This document shows positions 35,231 to 47,451 of a DNA stretch of 64,000 nt, one piece after another. The position numbers were made by a program, and so were the translations under genes. Numbering within the stretch: the first letter of the stretch is position 1; every line of letters starts with the position of its first letter. Source of the stretch: Rotaria sp. Silwood1 (Eukaryota; Rotifera; Eurotatoria; Philodinida; Philodinidae); NCBI GenBank assembly GCA_905250075.1, contig CAJNOP010000018.1, positions 2,166,569 through 2,230,568 of the forward strand. Direction: 5' to 3'. The notes below the pieces were generated by a model that was not told the origin of the DNA, ran no database searches, and worked only from the letters and a program-made list of their open reading frames with translations.

Positions 35231-37047
35231 AGTTATGTTGATTACTCATTTATGGCCTAAAACATTTTTCCGTTAATTACTGAAATGTTTTAGCATAGAT
35301 AGATAGGAAATTTGTGTATCATTTAAAAAGCAACAAAAGCAGAGGTGACACTTTCTTGTAACATATCTAGATTAGTTGTTTTTGCTTTGCAAGGAACGTA
35401 AATAACATGATTCAACATCATATGATATTTTTAGCTGCAACATCATGAGATTAAAAATTTACAAACAAAAGCAACTTTTCTTCATATGACACAAATCACC
35501 ATGCCTTTTAATTTGATAAATGTTCATAGATTATAAGCAAAAGAGACGCTGCATGAAGTATGGTATAAAATATTTCTATAGTCCAATTAGAGTCGTTCGA
35601 GACAACTTATTTTCAAATATGGTATAGATTCAACATAGACTGTTAACAATAGTTTGAATAGACCAGATCGATAGTATTCCTATTGGACAGTGTCTATGTG
35701 AATTGTAATAAATTAATAAATTTTGAATGAATTCATGTATATATACGTCAGCAACAACGTTATCATTCCATTAAGGAACCAAAGAAAATATTGAATTTCT
35801 ATTAAGTATGCAACCTTTTCTACTGTACTGCCTGTAAACGAATAAGAAATAATAAGTCTCTTTGATTATTACTATCAAAAGTATCTGAGATTTGATTTCT
35901 TCTAATGCATGATTGATATCTTTTGGTCTTCTTACTGCACTTGCGTCTTTTTTAAAATTGTTCATGTTTGGTAGTTTCACACTTTCTATAAAGTAAAATA
36001 AGATTTATAGAAAATATGATCATAAACCAATCAGTACGTTAAAATAATAGAGAATACCATTTATTCATCAATGTATCTTTTTAATGAAAACTCTATCTGT
36101 TCATGATTGTATAGATAGTTCTAAAAAAGCTATCACAGAGTAAAATGTGGCTTTGATGGTAAAAAGATTGTTTGTTCCTTCATAGTCGTGTATTTTTCTG
36201 TCAAATAATGAAATAAATCATAAAACTAGATGAAAAAACATCGAAACTCAATTAAAATATAAATGAGGATAATATCATAAGTCTAGTGTAAAAACATCAA
36301 CAACTAATAAGTCAAACAAGAATCTCAAAAAAGTACGAATTCTATATATCATTGCAAAAAATACTCGTATTTTTTTTGGCTCATGTCAATTTTGATCACA
36401 ATTCGTTGCAAAATGATGCATTCTTGCTCGTATTTCCATGCCGTTTCATAGGTTTCTAAGTTAATATTCTCATAAAATACCTGAATCAATGTATAAATAC
36501 TAGCGGAAATGTTTTCCTTCGGCACAAACTACGATCGAAATTGGCATCGATCAAAAATTTGAGAAGTTTGTACTATGGAACATAAAATTCGATTTTTTTC
36601 GAGACTTCTCTTTGACTGGATGTTCATTGTTATGTTCATTTTTCTCTTTACAAAAAAAATTTATTTCCTTTGTTGTGACAAGTAGATTTGAAGTATTCTC
36701 TTTCAGTTGAACCAGAATCTGCTAGTCACTTTTTTTTGTTTTCATAGATTTCGTTTTATTCTCGACATATTCTGATGTCTCTATTTGACGAAGGATGTTT
36801 AGCCAAGGGTAGATTGACGACCAGAGCATAAATAGAAGCAGCAAAAAATGAAGCAACTAGCAGACGTATTGATGTCTTTGACCGAGATTCGCAATGCAGA
36901 TAAAAGACTTCTCTTTTCGCTAAAGAAATGTTTCCGGGGTATTCACATATTCAACTTGAGTTGGTGGCACCTATCTGTTTTCCTAGTCCGGTGTTGTGGA
37001 TATTATGTGTATCGAGGACTGTATAGCGTAAAATCATAGCGACTGGA
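35231..37047. other. Intergenic, no confirmed gene
   Basis: A minus-strand frame at 35869-35990 after a TTTATAG acceptor-like site reads LPNMNNFKKDASAVRRPKD and HALEEIKSQIL. It could be an exon, but no partner exons were found. The rest is AT-rich with nothing recognisable. Confidence 0.3.
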
Positions 37048-37252
37048 TCACCTTCACGTAATCTAAGTAGTCAATGAACTGTGCAAACCTCGCATATTCC
37101 ATACTTAGACATGGCAACATTATTTTCTCGATGCCTTCTAGCAAAAACAAGACGTTGTTGTTCTGGAGGATTCCTTACAGTTCTTGAGTGCATTTGTTTC
37201 TACGCTACATCTACGAGTTTTACTAGTCAACATCTTAACAAATATCTAACAT
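37048..37252 (-). pseudogene. Ubiquitin pseudogene
   Basis: On the minus strand, IFVKMLTSKT matches the start of ubiquitin. After a deletion and frameshifts come PPEQQRLVFA, SKYGI and, past an in-frame TGA, LLRLREG, matching the PPxQQRLIFAGKQ, SDYNI and LRLRGG landmarks in order. The span is about 205 bases against 228 for 76 codons. The Gly-Gly end needed for conjugation is changed to Glu-Gly, and several conserved residues are lost, so it cannot be functional. It has no introns and may descend from a polyubiquitin unit or a retrocopy. Confidence 0.7.
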
Positions 37253-37545
37253 TTGATGTGCATTGTTGAAAAATGAATTGTATAACCAATGGAACCGTAT
37301 GCATATGTTATTACGTGATGGTCAAATAGAATGAAACTTACATTCTAGACATTGAAAAAGAACTATAAAGATCTGACTGTCATGATAGCAAAAATGTACG
37401 CCATTTTTCGTTCTCTTGTACTCTTTGATCGGGAAAGATTTGGCAATAGGTTTGTTTTTTTCTCTCTCCCTCTATATATATATGTAAATGATTGGGCGAG
37501 ACTGCTGTGGATCTAGAGAAGTACGTTTTGCTCTTATATCGTGCA

Positions 37546-37660
37546 AGATAAGCTATATTCAAATTGAATTTATTCACTGTCGACACCTTCAATCTGAAAT
37601 GTTTTGATCTGTATCGGCAGTGTTGATAATGAATAAATTCAATTTGAATATAGCTTATCT
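37546..37660. repeat. Perfect 31-bp inverted repeat
   Basis: The 31 bases at 37546-37576 recur exactly inverted at 37630-37660, around a 53-base loop. It lies about 170 bp upstream of the membrane-protein gene at 37832. It may be a solo element or a hairpin in the leader. Confidence 0.75.
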
Positions 37661-37831
37661 CGACCTATTATATCATACTAATTATTTTTGCTGTTTTTCT
37701 ATAAGAACGAAAAAAAGCAGAAAAATACGACTGACATACAGAAATAGAGGTGCATCATTTCCTAGGGAGAAACAGAAAAATAAAACCTACAATTCTGCCA
37801 TACAAAACTATCAGAGAAACTAACACTCAAA

Positions 37832-38625
37832 ATGTTTGTTCACCACAACTCTAAACCAGTCGAGATCCCAATGCTGTATAGTAAGAGAGCTACACATTTT
37901 TTTACTTTTCAATTCTGTTCTTTAACTTCTTTATCCTACTCTGCAGCTACTAGTTGTCTCTTATTTTCAACATCTGGTTTCGACACTACTTACCCATATC
38001 AATTACAAAATCTCATCAACCCAAGTGACTTTCATCAATCAATCACAAACATCAACAAACACGTTCCAAAATCATTTCACTTTTGTTTGTGTTGTAAAAC
38101 TATTTGTGCTCTACTCTCAATCGTCTGTGCGTTAGGCCCTCTGTTCGGTGGTATAGCTCTAATGGTTATTGCTTTTACAAGTATACCACGCGAGCAATAT
38201 TACTTGGTTAGTTTTCTCGGATTTATTCTCGCTTTGATTGGAGTGGGAATTTGTTGTCTCAGTTGTTGCTGTCTTAGGCAAGAAGCGAAACGTATTCAAT
38301 CGTTAAAGAGAGTCGTTGAGTTAGAGTCGGAGAAATATGAAGCGCAACACTGTCAATGGCGTCTGATAGAGAAAAAACAGAAGCCAACGTTGTATATGAG
38401 CCGGAGACGTCAGCTACCGGAGTTTCAGGTAAGTTATACTTGTAGATTGCTAAGATTTGTTATAAAAATTTCTTCCTTTTCTTCTAGATTATTATTGATT
38501 TTAATCAAACGAATACAAATGTGCCAATGTTGCCATCCTATTCAGATGTGTATTCTTCCTCACGAATGGATTATGAAGCAAATGAGCTAGAATATCTAGC
38601 TCCATGGTATTTCTCTAGAGTGTAG
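37832..38625 (+). CDS. Two-helix membrane protein, two exons
   Basis: Exon 37832-38428, a 59-bp intron 38429-38487 (GTAAGT...TTCTAG, phase 0) and exon 38488-38625 give 244 residues. If the intron is read through, the frame ends at a false stop at 38590. The protein has a roughly 85-residue N-terminal part with no clear signal peptide. Two hydrophobic helices follow, ALLSIVCALGPLFGGIALMV and YLVSFLGFILALIGVGICCL, ending in a Cys cluster (CCLSCCCL) that could be palmitoylated. A basic cytoplasmic segment and a tail containing PSYSDVY and YLAPWYF, with Tyr-based sorting or docking potential, complete it. No family recognised. AATAAA at 38782-38787. The start codon is the first ATG in frame; a later Met at residue 14 is also possible. 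Confidence 0.65.
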
Positions 38626-41600
38626 CCTGAAATTTGATTCAATTTATAATTCCTATCAATTTGTATAATCCTATATTTAGTTGTATGTTTTTATTGAACC
38701 TCTATGTTACCTATATTTGGTCAAAAACATGTACAAAAATTTTCTAGAATTGGTCCATTCTATTTCATATAAGTTGTACTCAATAAAGAGTGTCTATACA
38801 AAATATTGTCAAACTTTCCCAGTTTTATGTGTATAATGGCAAACATTATTTAAAATAAATATATGATCATGGAAAATACATAGTAAACGATCATAGAATA
38901 TGTGACCTGTGGATCGAATAGTGCTGTTTTGAATATTTCTATTACAGTGAAAGCAGTCGAAATATATCGATTATTATTGACTTAGCTGAGGAGAACTTGC
39001 CTTCCGTGTTATTGTTTGTCTTCGACCATCATTATCTATGGTCAAACTTCATAAAAGATGGTTATGTTCAAAAAATAAGATTCTCTGAACAAAAGAAATC
39101 GAAACTAAATGATATTTGTAACAATGCTTATCATTAAATCACTTCATTTTAAGCTAGTAAATTCTTCAAGGGGATGACTTAAACTTATTATTAAGTGTTA
39201 AGTAATAAAACTTAGCTTACTTTAAAGTTAAGTTAAAAAGCTTACCTATAGCTGCAGATTCAGTCAATCAGATGCTCTTGCTATTTAACTCTCAATCCAT
39301 CCTTTTTTGTGGCTCAAATTTCAGTCTGTAAGTTGTTTTTCCTGCTTTAGTTGCATCTAATCAGCTTTCCAGTCAAGAGTTTCAGCGAACCACGTATTCT
39401 TTCGTGCATAACATAGACCCAATTGAGCTTTTCATGTTGAAGTGATTCAAGAAGATAAGTTCAATTTATATGTCTCATCGATGTTGATTTTTTCTTCTTT
39501 GGGATTGAACAATTAGTTACGAATCCATAGAGATCGTTCATAAGCGTCATTGCAGCGTGCTTTATACATAAATAATTTCACATTAGCGGCAGAATTTTTA
39601 CTTTCCACCCAAGAATCCTGTTGCTGATAAGCCAATAATTTTTTGCAATAAACTAAATTTCAATCGATTGTGAAAACCAGACTGCAGTTAGCTTGTATGC
39701 ATCAATCCAATTAACTTATTTGTACATTTATTATAGAAAGCAACAGTAAACAAAAAGGATAATTAACATGTGTTTCAATTTGTTTTTAAATCTTAAAATA
39801 TAAATATTGACTTTGTCCATTATGATTAAAGCCTGTGTGAGAGCTACAATAATCTACCAAACAACTCTTTACCTTGAATGAAAATCGCAAAAAATACACC
39901 CGTACAGTTATCAGATTCTAATCAAATGAGGCACCTTGGTTGCCCGACTATAGTCAGTAACTTAGCTCAGCGCATTTTTATCATCACCAGTATTGTCTTG
40001 AATGATAAGTATAGACTCCTCGATTGAAGTTGATATTTTTTATAAAATTTAGGATATCTTGGGACACATTTCTTCATTTTACTTTTACGTAATTCGCCGA
40101 AATTGTAATGAGGAAATAGTGCACACTTTATCACGAGACATTATGGATATATTGTCTGTGATCATAGCCTGTGATTATATCTGTTTCTCTGTCTCTCCAA
40201 TATTCATATCTCCTGGTTTCGAAATTAGTACTGTGCTCAGTTATTGTAGTAAAATGCTGTGAGAAATTGTTCAAACGAAAGTACAAATGGACATAGAAGA
40301 TAATTTTAAGTTGAGTCTCCAGAAGAGTAAGTTATCCTAATAAAAAAAGTATATATCCCTATTTCAATGATATTGCATATATTCACCGATATAAGTCTTT
40401 CGTTCTTTTCCTATGCATACTTGTACGCTCTTGGTACGCGTCATGTCAGAGTTTCTACGCTGAGTACGTATGACAACTACAGTGATGTCCCAAACTTTTA
40501 GATTAGAAACAAAAGAAGCAAAGAGAAATTAGATGTTCCTTTCACAATAGTTGTAGGAATAGTTTTCTCTTTTTTTTTGATTGCCTTTTTTTTTTGAAAC
40601 AAACAAAAATAACGCAACTGGACTTCGCAAATCGTCAGTCTATTCAAAATAAATCTATATTGTTCTTCATTTTATCTAAGAAAATTTTCCTACAGCTTTT
40701 ATCATAAACACTTGAGTTTTTTTTTAACAAATAAAAAAGAAAAGTAGCTGATGCTTTATTGCTGTTTTGCAGCTGAAAAATATTGTTGATAGCATAGCCA
40801 AGCTGAGCACATTGCTAGATGCCGTATTTGATGCTGATTACGAATAGGCTACTCGTTTCTAAGAAAAACCGATTTTGGATGTCGGAGATCCGGTTTTCAA
40901 GTTTTCTCCAAATCGTACTTTGCATCTGCTAAGAAAGAAACTTTTTAAAAAAATATTCAAGGACAGGTAATTCTACAGTGAATAAAATTCTGCATTCAAT
41001 ACAGCACACTAGTGAGTCCACACAGATAAGAAAGCAAATCAAGACAAGCAAAAACATGAGTTTACCACTATAACATTGCCCAAAATACAGCATGCGAGGT
41101 TCGAATAGTTAGACGAGAAAAACTTTGAGTAAGATTACCATTTCGATTCAGAGCTACGTTCTTCATCGATTATTGATGACAGAGTAGATGATCCATATCC
41201 GAATCTTATCAGTTAGAGAAAAAAAATCAACTTTCAAAAAAAGACACGTTTAGTCCTAACTTCTTTCTCAAATTGAAAACAAGTAATTAGAATATTTGTC
41301 TTTTTCTGCATTGATGTTTGTGTCCGGTCAATATCACCAAGATGGGTCATTTTGAAATGGATACCAAACAACGTGTAAATAAAATATAACATGTACATAT
41401 AAACCTATTATATTATAATAAAAATGAAAGAGAAAAATAAACTTATTTTTATCTTTCAACACGTGTTTCGACTGAGACAATGTCCATTTGATGAGTGTCA
41501 ACATGACCTAAGGTGGACCATAGCTTTTTTTTGAACAATTCAGTAAACTTTCGATATCTCGAGAGCGAAAGATCGGAAAACCAAATCATTTCAGACTATT

Positions 41601-42436
41601 CTATTACTCATTAGTCCTCATCAAATAGACATTGTCTTGGCCAAAAAGTGATTTGACACTTGAAAAGATTCCCTCTCTAGTTCCTTTAGTTTCATTACAT
41701 TTTACAGTTCATCTGAACGGATTTCTATTAACACATTTAAACAAATATTTAATCTAAGCTATTATACAACTTCGATCTATGTTTGCTTATACAAGAGCAT
41801 ACATGTTTTGTTAAACATTCTACAACAAAAAAAAACATGTAATACTGAATTGAGTAATCACATGATTCCTAATGAGGAATACCCATAAAATTGCTCGAGT
41901 ACCCACACGAGTAATTAGAGTATTCCATCTGGCAAGTCGTACTCATTCGATGAGTGTGTTTTCTACTAGAGTATTCTTTAACAATAGTTCGTTGTGTTGT
42001 AGTATAAAAATCGGTTTGGAAGCCTATCCTTTCGTACTCGACAGTTCACTAGAACCAGAAGCAGTTAGTTTTAATTAAATGTACGAACTAGTTTTTAATA
42101 GTTCAATTTTCTCTACAAGGCGTGATATTTATTTTTTCAAGATAGATTTTGAAAAGCAGTTTTTGCAATAGCGACTGCTGTTTTTCATAAAAATTAGCTC
42201 GTTAATGAAAAAGCATAGATGAGTTCTCGCTTATTGTAACATCTCATTTTGTACAGAACTCAATAATGTTAAGTTGGAGCTGTACCAAAATCGCTATTTT
42301 GCTTTGTACAAACACTGCTTTGGATTTGTTCACAAAATTTACTGATAGTGATTCAATCGTATCTTAGAAGGAAAATTTAAAGACATATTCAGAAGTAGCG
42401 AAAAATTCTGATTCTATGTATACAATTGCTTCTGAC
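38626..42436. other. Intergenic 3.8 kb with decayed coding fragments
   Basis: The minus strand at about 39320-39670 keeps one frame through several stops: VKLFMYKARCNDAYERSLWI, KEEKINIDETYKLNLSS and NTWFAETLDWKAD are protein-like, so this is probably an old pseudogene of unknown family. The plus strand at about 38955-39137 is open (SIIIDLAEENLPSVLLFVFD) but unassigned. The plus strand at about 40875-40970 (PILDVGDPVFKFSPN) faintly recalls the end of a retroelement integrase. A 20-bp inverted repeat with one mismatch lies at 41476-41495 and 41617-41636. Confidence 0.35.
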
Positions 42437-43143
42437 TAATGTCCGCGCCAGAATAAAAGAGGGATTGGTGTAAGTGCAATAACTCGATAATGGTAATCGC
42501 TAGCGATCTGCGGTTTTCATCAATTGAAAGAGGAGAAGTCAGGATATATTTTCTCCTGATACTGTATAAGACAAAATCCTTTTAAAACTGATCATCTTCG
42601 AAAAAAATGCAAAATAAAGCATGAAAATGACTTGCTATCTAGATGAAATTTTGATTTTGACCTCTGATTTAGATAGAAGGACTTCAGATCTATAGTTCAA
42701 GATACAAGGTAAATAGTTTTCTTATTACATTGTAACGTTGAGCAAATGGAATCATGCATGAACATGCGCAAATAATAAGAAATTTCGCTCACTTTTTACT
42801 GGATTTTTCGAACTTTTTATGATAATAGCTTGACATCTCGATGAAAATGTAACGAAATGTCAGAAAGCATATTGTATCTTGAACTATAGATCTGAAGTCC
42901 CTCTATCTAAATCAGAGGTCAAAATCAAAATTTTATCTAGATAGCAAGTCATGTTCATGCTTTATTTTGCATTTTTTTTCGAAAATAATCAGTTTTAAAA
43001 GGATTTTGTCTTATACATTATCAGGAGAAAGTATATCTCGACCTCTCCTCTTTCAATTGGTGAAAACCACAGATTGCTAGCTATTACCATTATCAAGTTA
43101 TTGCACTTACACCAATCCCTCTTTTATTCTGGCACGGACATTA
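42437..43143. mobile_element. Palindromic TIR element, copy 2, TA flanks
   Basis: Arms of about 290 bp (42439 to about 42730 and about 42855-43141) are inverted copies with few mismatches around a loop of about 120 bp. The termini are ATGTCCGCGCC and GGCACGGACAT, each bordered by TA, which fits a TA target duplication as in Tc1/mariner-type MITEs. The inner arm (GATTTTGACCTCTGATTTAG, ATCCTTTTAAAACTGAT) is homologous to the element at 1331-2035. No coding capacity. Confidence 0.8.
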
Positions 43144-44640
43144 GTGTATCAAATATATTTTTTAAAGAAATGGAAGCGAAAAACAATCTTTCAGACATTT
43201 TCATTCCTCATATCATAACAATTTTTTTATGATGGGTTACGACATCCAAACAGAACATTGCTTTAAGTGATGAAAGAAATATATGTCAAATTTACATATT
43301 GAAGGTTAGTTTCTAGTTAAATAGATCATCCAAAAGCTCAACATATAATATTTCTTAAATAAATATTATCGATTAACATGTTTTTTCCAACAAAAGTATG
43401 TATTTATTCATTATGTTAATACTATAATAAGGTTTAAAAGAAACCTATAAGTGAAATGCTTGTTATCATATAAGAAAAAATAATATTTATATACGATCAA
43501 AAACATTTTTTTTGAGTCACCAAGTTAGAAAGGAGCTATTATATGCCCATTAGTTTCTTTTGCAAAGATAAGAATCGTATGAGAATCAATTGGATAAAAG
43601 AAAAAAAAAACGCAGCATATCAATTATTTTTATTGCCAAAAAAAAATAATAGTGTATCGACAATGATTATAAACGTAAAAAAAAAAGAAAAAAAAACGTG
43701 TCTCAGCTCTTCATTTGATAATATAAAGTAGACGTTAATGAATATCGGTCGTCTACACATGTAAACGAGCGACAGGAAAGCAAAACTTTCATGCAAATAA
43801 GGTTTTACGTCTATATATGCATCAGTGACTCTTTTCGACGGACTGAAACAATGTGAAGACGACGAAGAAAAAAAAAGAAAATGATGATTACAGTTGAAAT
43901 ACAAATAATATTTTAATAAGTATCTATATTTTAAGTAAGTATATATATGAGATACTTTTTCTATATTTTCATACTAAATAAATACGTAGGATTTACGTTT
44001 GAATCATTTATAAACAATACTACAGTATACTGCTTGTCGTGTTAGAATATGAATCATAAGAAAGTTGTTTCAGTGGTATAAATAAATGTCATATACTTTT
44101 ATACGAGGAGAATGACATTCAAAAAACCGATGTTGTCACACCAATAAGAAACGAGTATTTCAAACATTTCATTGACGTCGTATTTAAAAGAATAGGTTGA
44201 CAGCTGTTTCCTTTTATGAATTAACTTGAATATATGCAAAAATTGATATCTAATAGCTAAATAGCACGAAACAAAAATGCTTGTTTTTTTTTCTCAAAAA
44301 AGAAAATGTACGTACATGAAATAATAAATTTTAACACATTATCAAAGAAAATAAAGATGCTGCAGAAAATAGTTATCTTTATTGGTTATCTCAGACATAA
44401 TACTCTAGCATAAACTTGAATCACGTGTATCTACTTACTGTCATATGATTGTAATTCTTTTTTGATTGAGAAGGATTGGCAAGTTGAATAAATATAGACA
44501 CAAAACATTCTCTATAACTTAAGTATTATCATGAAAACTTTTTTTTTCATTTTGAGTTGGTTATACAATTAATCGATTTTCTTTATTCATCATACAGTTT
44601 ATATAGTTTATTTCTTTTTCAAGTATTGAAAAGCTATTCA
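43144..44640. other. Intergenic, no gene
   Basis: AT-rich with poly-A runs near 43610-43700. ORFs there are Lys- or Phe-rich homopolymer artefacts. The last part is the 5' flank of the membrane gene at 44641; the longer upstream frame from 44557 begins at a TTG and is unlikely to be used. Confidence 0.4.
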
Positions 44641-45603
44641 ATGACTTCTGATTCTGATAATGACTGCCCTCCACTTCTTCTGGAAGATGAAGAACAAGAC
44701 ACAACAATGTCTATAGAAGAAATTAAATTTTCACTTTGGAATACATTCAAACACCATATTCCGCGTCTTATTATTACTGTCCTTATCGATCTTATTATTC
44801 CTCTTGCTGTTTATCTTATGTTACAAAAACGAATCAAACCTGTTTATGCACTTGCAGCGGCGGGTGTGCCACCTTTTATTATGGTTCTTATCAAAGGTGT
44901 CGTATCGCGAACATTTGATGCACTTGGTTTTATTGTTTTTATTTCTTTCGTTGCATCAGCTATTGCAGCTATCATAACACATAATCCTATTATTCTATTA
45001 TTAGAAAAATCTCTTGTTACTGGTATAATATCCATTATTTTTGGTATAACATTGATACCATTTCATTGTTGCCATCATCGATGTCAAATACGGCCACTTG
45101 CTTATTATTTTTATCAAGACTTAGTACCAACGAAACGAAAAGATATTGGATTACCTGATAGTGTATTTGAGGATACACAAGAATTAATTGATGATCAGTT
45201 TTCCGAGATGCATGAAGAAAACTTATTACCATCATTAAGTCATAAACAAGAAATTGCTCAAGTATATGAATGGATTTATGCACATTGTTCATCATTTCGT
45301 TATTCATGTTATATTATAACAAGTATTTGGTCAGTTGGACTTCTATTAGAATTTCTTGCTCGATTATTTCTTATTTTAATTCGTTTAACAATTGATAAAA
45401 TATTTATTTATGGTCATATTATATTGAGTGTAATGACAAGTTTATTAATTCTATTAACAGTTATTTCTATAACAAGAGAAAGAAAATATACATTAAAATC
45501 AATTGAACAATGGAAAAAAGAATATTTAAACCTTCACCAACAACAATCCGAATTGATATCATCACCATTGATAAACAATATAAATTCAAATATTGTTATT
45601 TAA
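44641..45603 (+). CDS. Multi-pass membrane protein, VC0807-like (paralog B)
   Basis: Intronless, 320 residues from the ATG at 44641 (MTSDSDNDCPPLLLEDEEQ), chosen because the 28 codons upstream have no ATG. It shares LWNTFKHHIPR, the AGVPPFIMVLIKG helix, SRTFDALGFIVFISF, EKSLVTGIISIIFGITLIP and RPLAYYFYQDLVPTKR with the other two copies, and YEWIYAHCSSFRYSCYIITS before the last helices. Compared with copy A it has a longer acidic N-terminus and a longer acidic loop at about residues 180-200. Function unknown. Its closest relative in the window appears to be copy C, judged from the shared VPTKRKDIGLPD motif. Confidence 0.75.
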   Translation: MTSDSDNDCPPLLLEDEEQDTTMSIEEIKFSLWNTFKHHIPRLIITVLIDLIIPLAVYLMLQKRIKPVYALAAAGVPPFIMVLIKGVVSRTFDALGFIVFISFVASAIAAIITHNPIILLLEKSLVTGIISIIFGITLIPFHCCHHRCQIRPLAYYFYQDLVPTKRKDIGLPDSVFEDTQELIDDQFSEMHEENLLPSLSHKQEIAQVYEWIYAHCSSFRYSCYIITSIWSVGLLLEFLARLFLILIRLTIDKIFIYGHIILSVMTSLLILLTVISITRERKYTLKSIEQWKKEYLNLHQQQSELISSPLINNINSNIVI

Positions 45604-47451
45604 AGTCATACTATTATTTTTAACATGAAAAAAAAAGTATTCATTTCTTTCAAATATTTTAACACAAACATATTTATATTTTTAAATATAATTTATTTTT
45701 CTTTTCGTTTTTTTTTAAACTTATTTCAAATAACAATCAAAATAAAGTACTAAAGAAATAACTCAATTCATCTAGACACAATTCTAATGCTTTTTTTAAA
45801 ACTAGAACATGTATTATATCGTTATTTTAAATTACGTCATAGTACAATAATGATAAAACTGATCATTTCAAATGGTTCTAACATGAACTTGAAGAATACT
45901 TTTTAAGAGCCTTGATTGATCTCTGCCAATACAAAAAGAAAAAGAAAAAAAGAACTGCAAGGCAAACGACTAGTAATTCAATGGAAAGGAGTTGTGAATG
46001 TTTGCTAGAAAAAAAAAAACAAATCGGCCAACCAAAAGTATTTCTCTTTTGTTGCACATTATAGTGAAATGTCTTGATGTTATTCGTTGTCGTCAAGAAC
46101 ACGTGCATGATTTACATTAAAATGTAACTATAATTCTCATGCATCGAGTTACTAGATGTAAAACATGTTGAAATGATTGACAGAACTGCAACAAAACAAC
46201 ACAAATCGATCATATGTAGACATTATTAATACATCTAGTGAATATTGCTATTATCAAGGAAGAAAATTTTCATATAAAATATAAATTATATTAGAAAAAT
46301 ACGTAAGTATATATATCTGGAAATATGTTACTATGTAATACATGTTCCTTTTTTGGTCCATTTTTGAAAATATTTTCAGTAGAATATTGAATAGAAAGAG
46401 AAACTGATCAAAATAAAATTTCATCCAAAAGAAAAAATGAAGCCTAGTTAAGAATTTTACTTGTAATCAAAATCAATAACAATTCATTCACTTGTAAAAG
46501 AAAAAAAATAATTTTTTCTGGTTGAATTCAATGTCGATTATATGAATCATAATTATCGTTGCCTAGGATCGGCTTTTTTTTTCTTTTGTCAATAAAATCA
46601 AACATTTGAAAATCAAATGAATTTAACTCAATTATAACCTGTATTTCAATATTAGTTTAGTGCAAATATTGTTAGACATATATAGAGTGTAATGTGTTGA
46701 TGAGTGATTCATATGCCTTAAGCAGGAAGAGATCATAATTACTTGTTCATCTAGAAAGAAAATAGTTGATGAAGATTAATAGTATAAAATTGATATATAA
46801 CAGTTCAGTCATGAAAACTAACCTTAAGGTAAGAAAATCTCTCTTTCATTTATTCGATGTCTTATGAAACTTGTTCATGAAATATTTATTAATTGAAAGA
46901 AATTTATGGAAAAAAAAACAAAGGATACTATCTTTAATAACAAGAGCATTTTTGTCTAATAGAAAATTCTTATAATATATTGAATAATAAAAATATCTTT
47001 GTTATTTGTCAGATCTTTATCCTACCTATACTTTATTTTTATAGCTATATCTATCTTGAATCTTCTTCGCAATAATCTAACGAATATATGTAGGGGGATA
47101 ATATAGTAAAAATCCTATAGATCCTGAAAAAGAAAAACAGGATCTTTTAAACAAAGTTAAAAAGAGAAGATCAGAAAGGGTAGTAAAGATCCATCTCATA
47201 TACATATGAGAGGAACGGAAGAACCATCACAAATACATATATGACAGAAAAGGATACTCTATGACACATGACTAATAACAAAAAAAAAGGAAAAAAAACA
47301 AGTGTATATGTATAATGCGATAGATAAGGAGAGACAAAATCCCTATTACAATATCTGAAGACGGTGGAATTCATAATACTATTGAAATTCTTTTTTTCGT
47401 TTCAGTATTAATACAGATCTCCAATTTTTTATATATTCAAGCAAATACTAC
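45604..47451. other. Spacer between two paralogous membrane genes
   Basis: 1.85 kb of AT-rich sequence with long A/T runs and no gene. It separates two same-strand copies and so is the expected remains of a tandem duplication. Confidence 0.45.

Noticed and set aside
40875..40970. Possible retroelement integrase C-terminus (DVGDPVFKFSPN)
   Set aside because: Too short and without any neighbouring pol, LTR or gag sequence; kept only as a remark.
43543..43904. ORFs rich in Lys or Phe on both strands
   Set aside because: Caused by poly-A/poly-T tracts; no motif or plausible start.
44557..44640. N-terminal extension of membrane paralog B
   Set aside because: Starts at TTG, is absent from the other two paralogs, and the ATG at 44641 gives a matching N-terminus.
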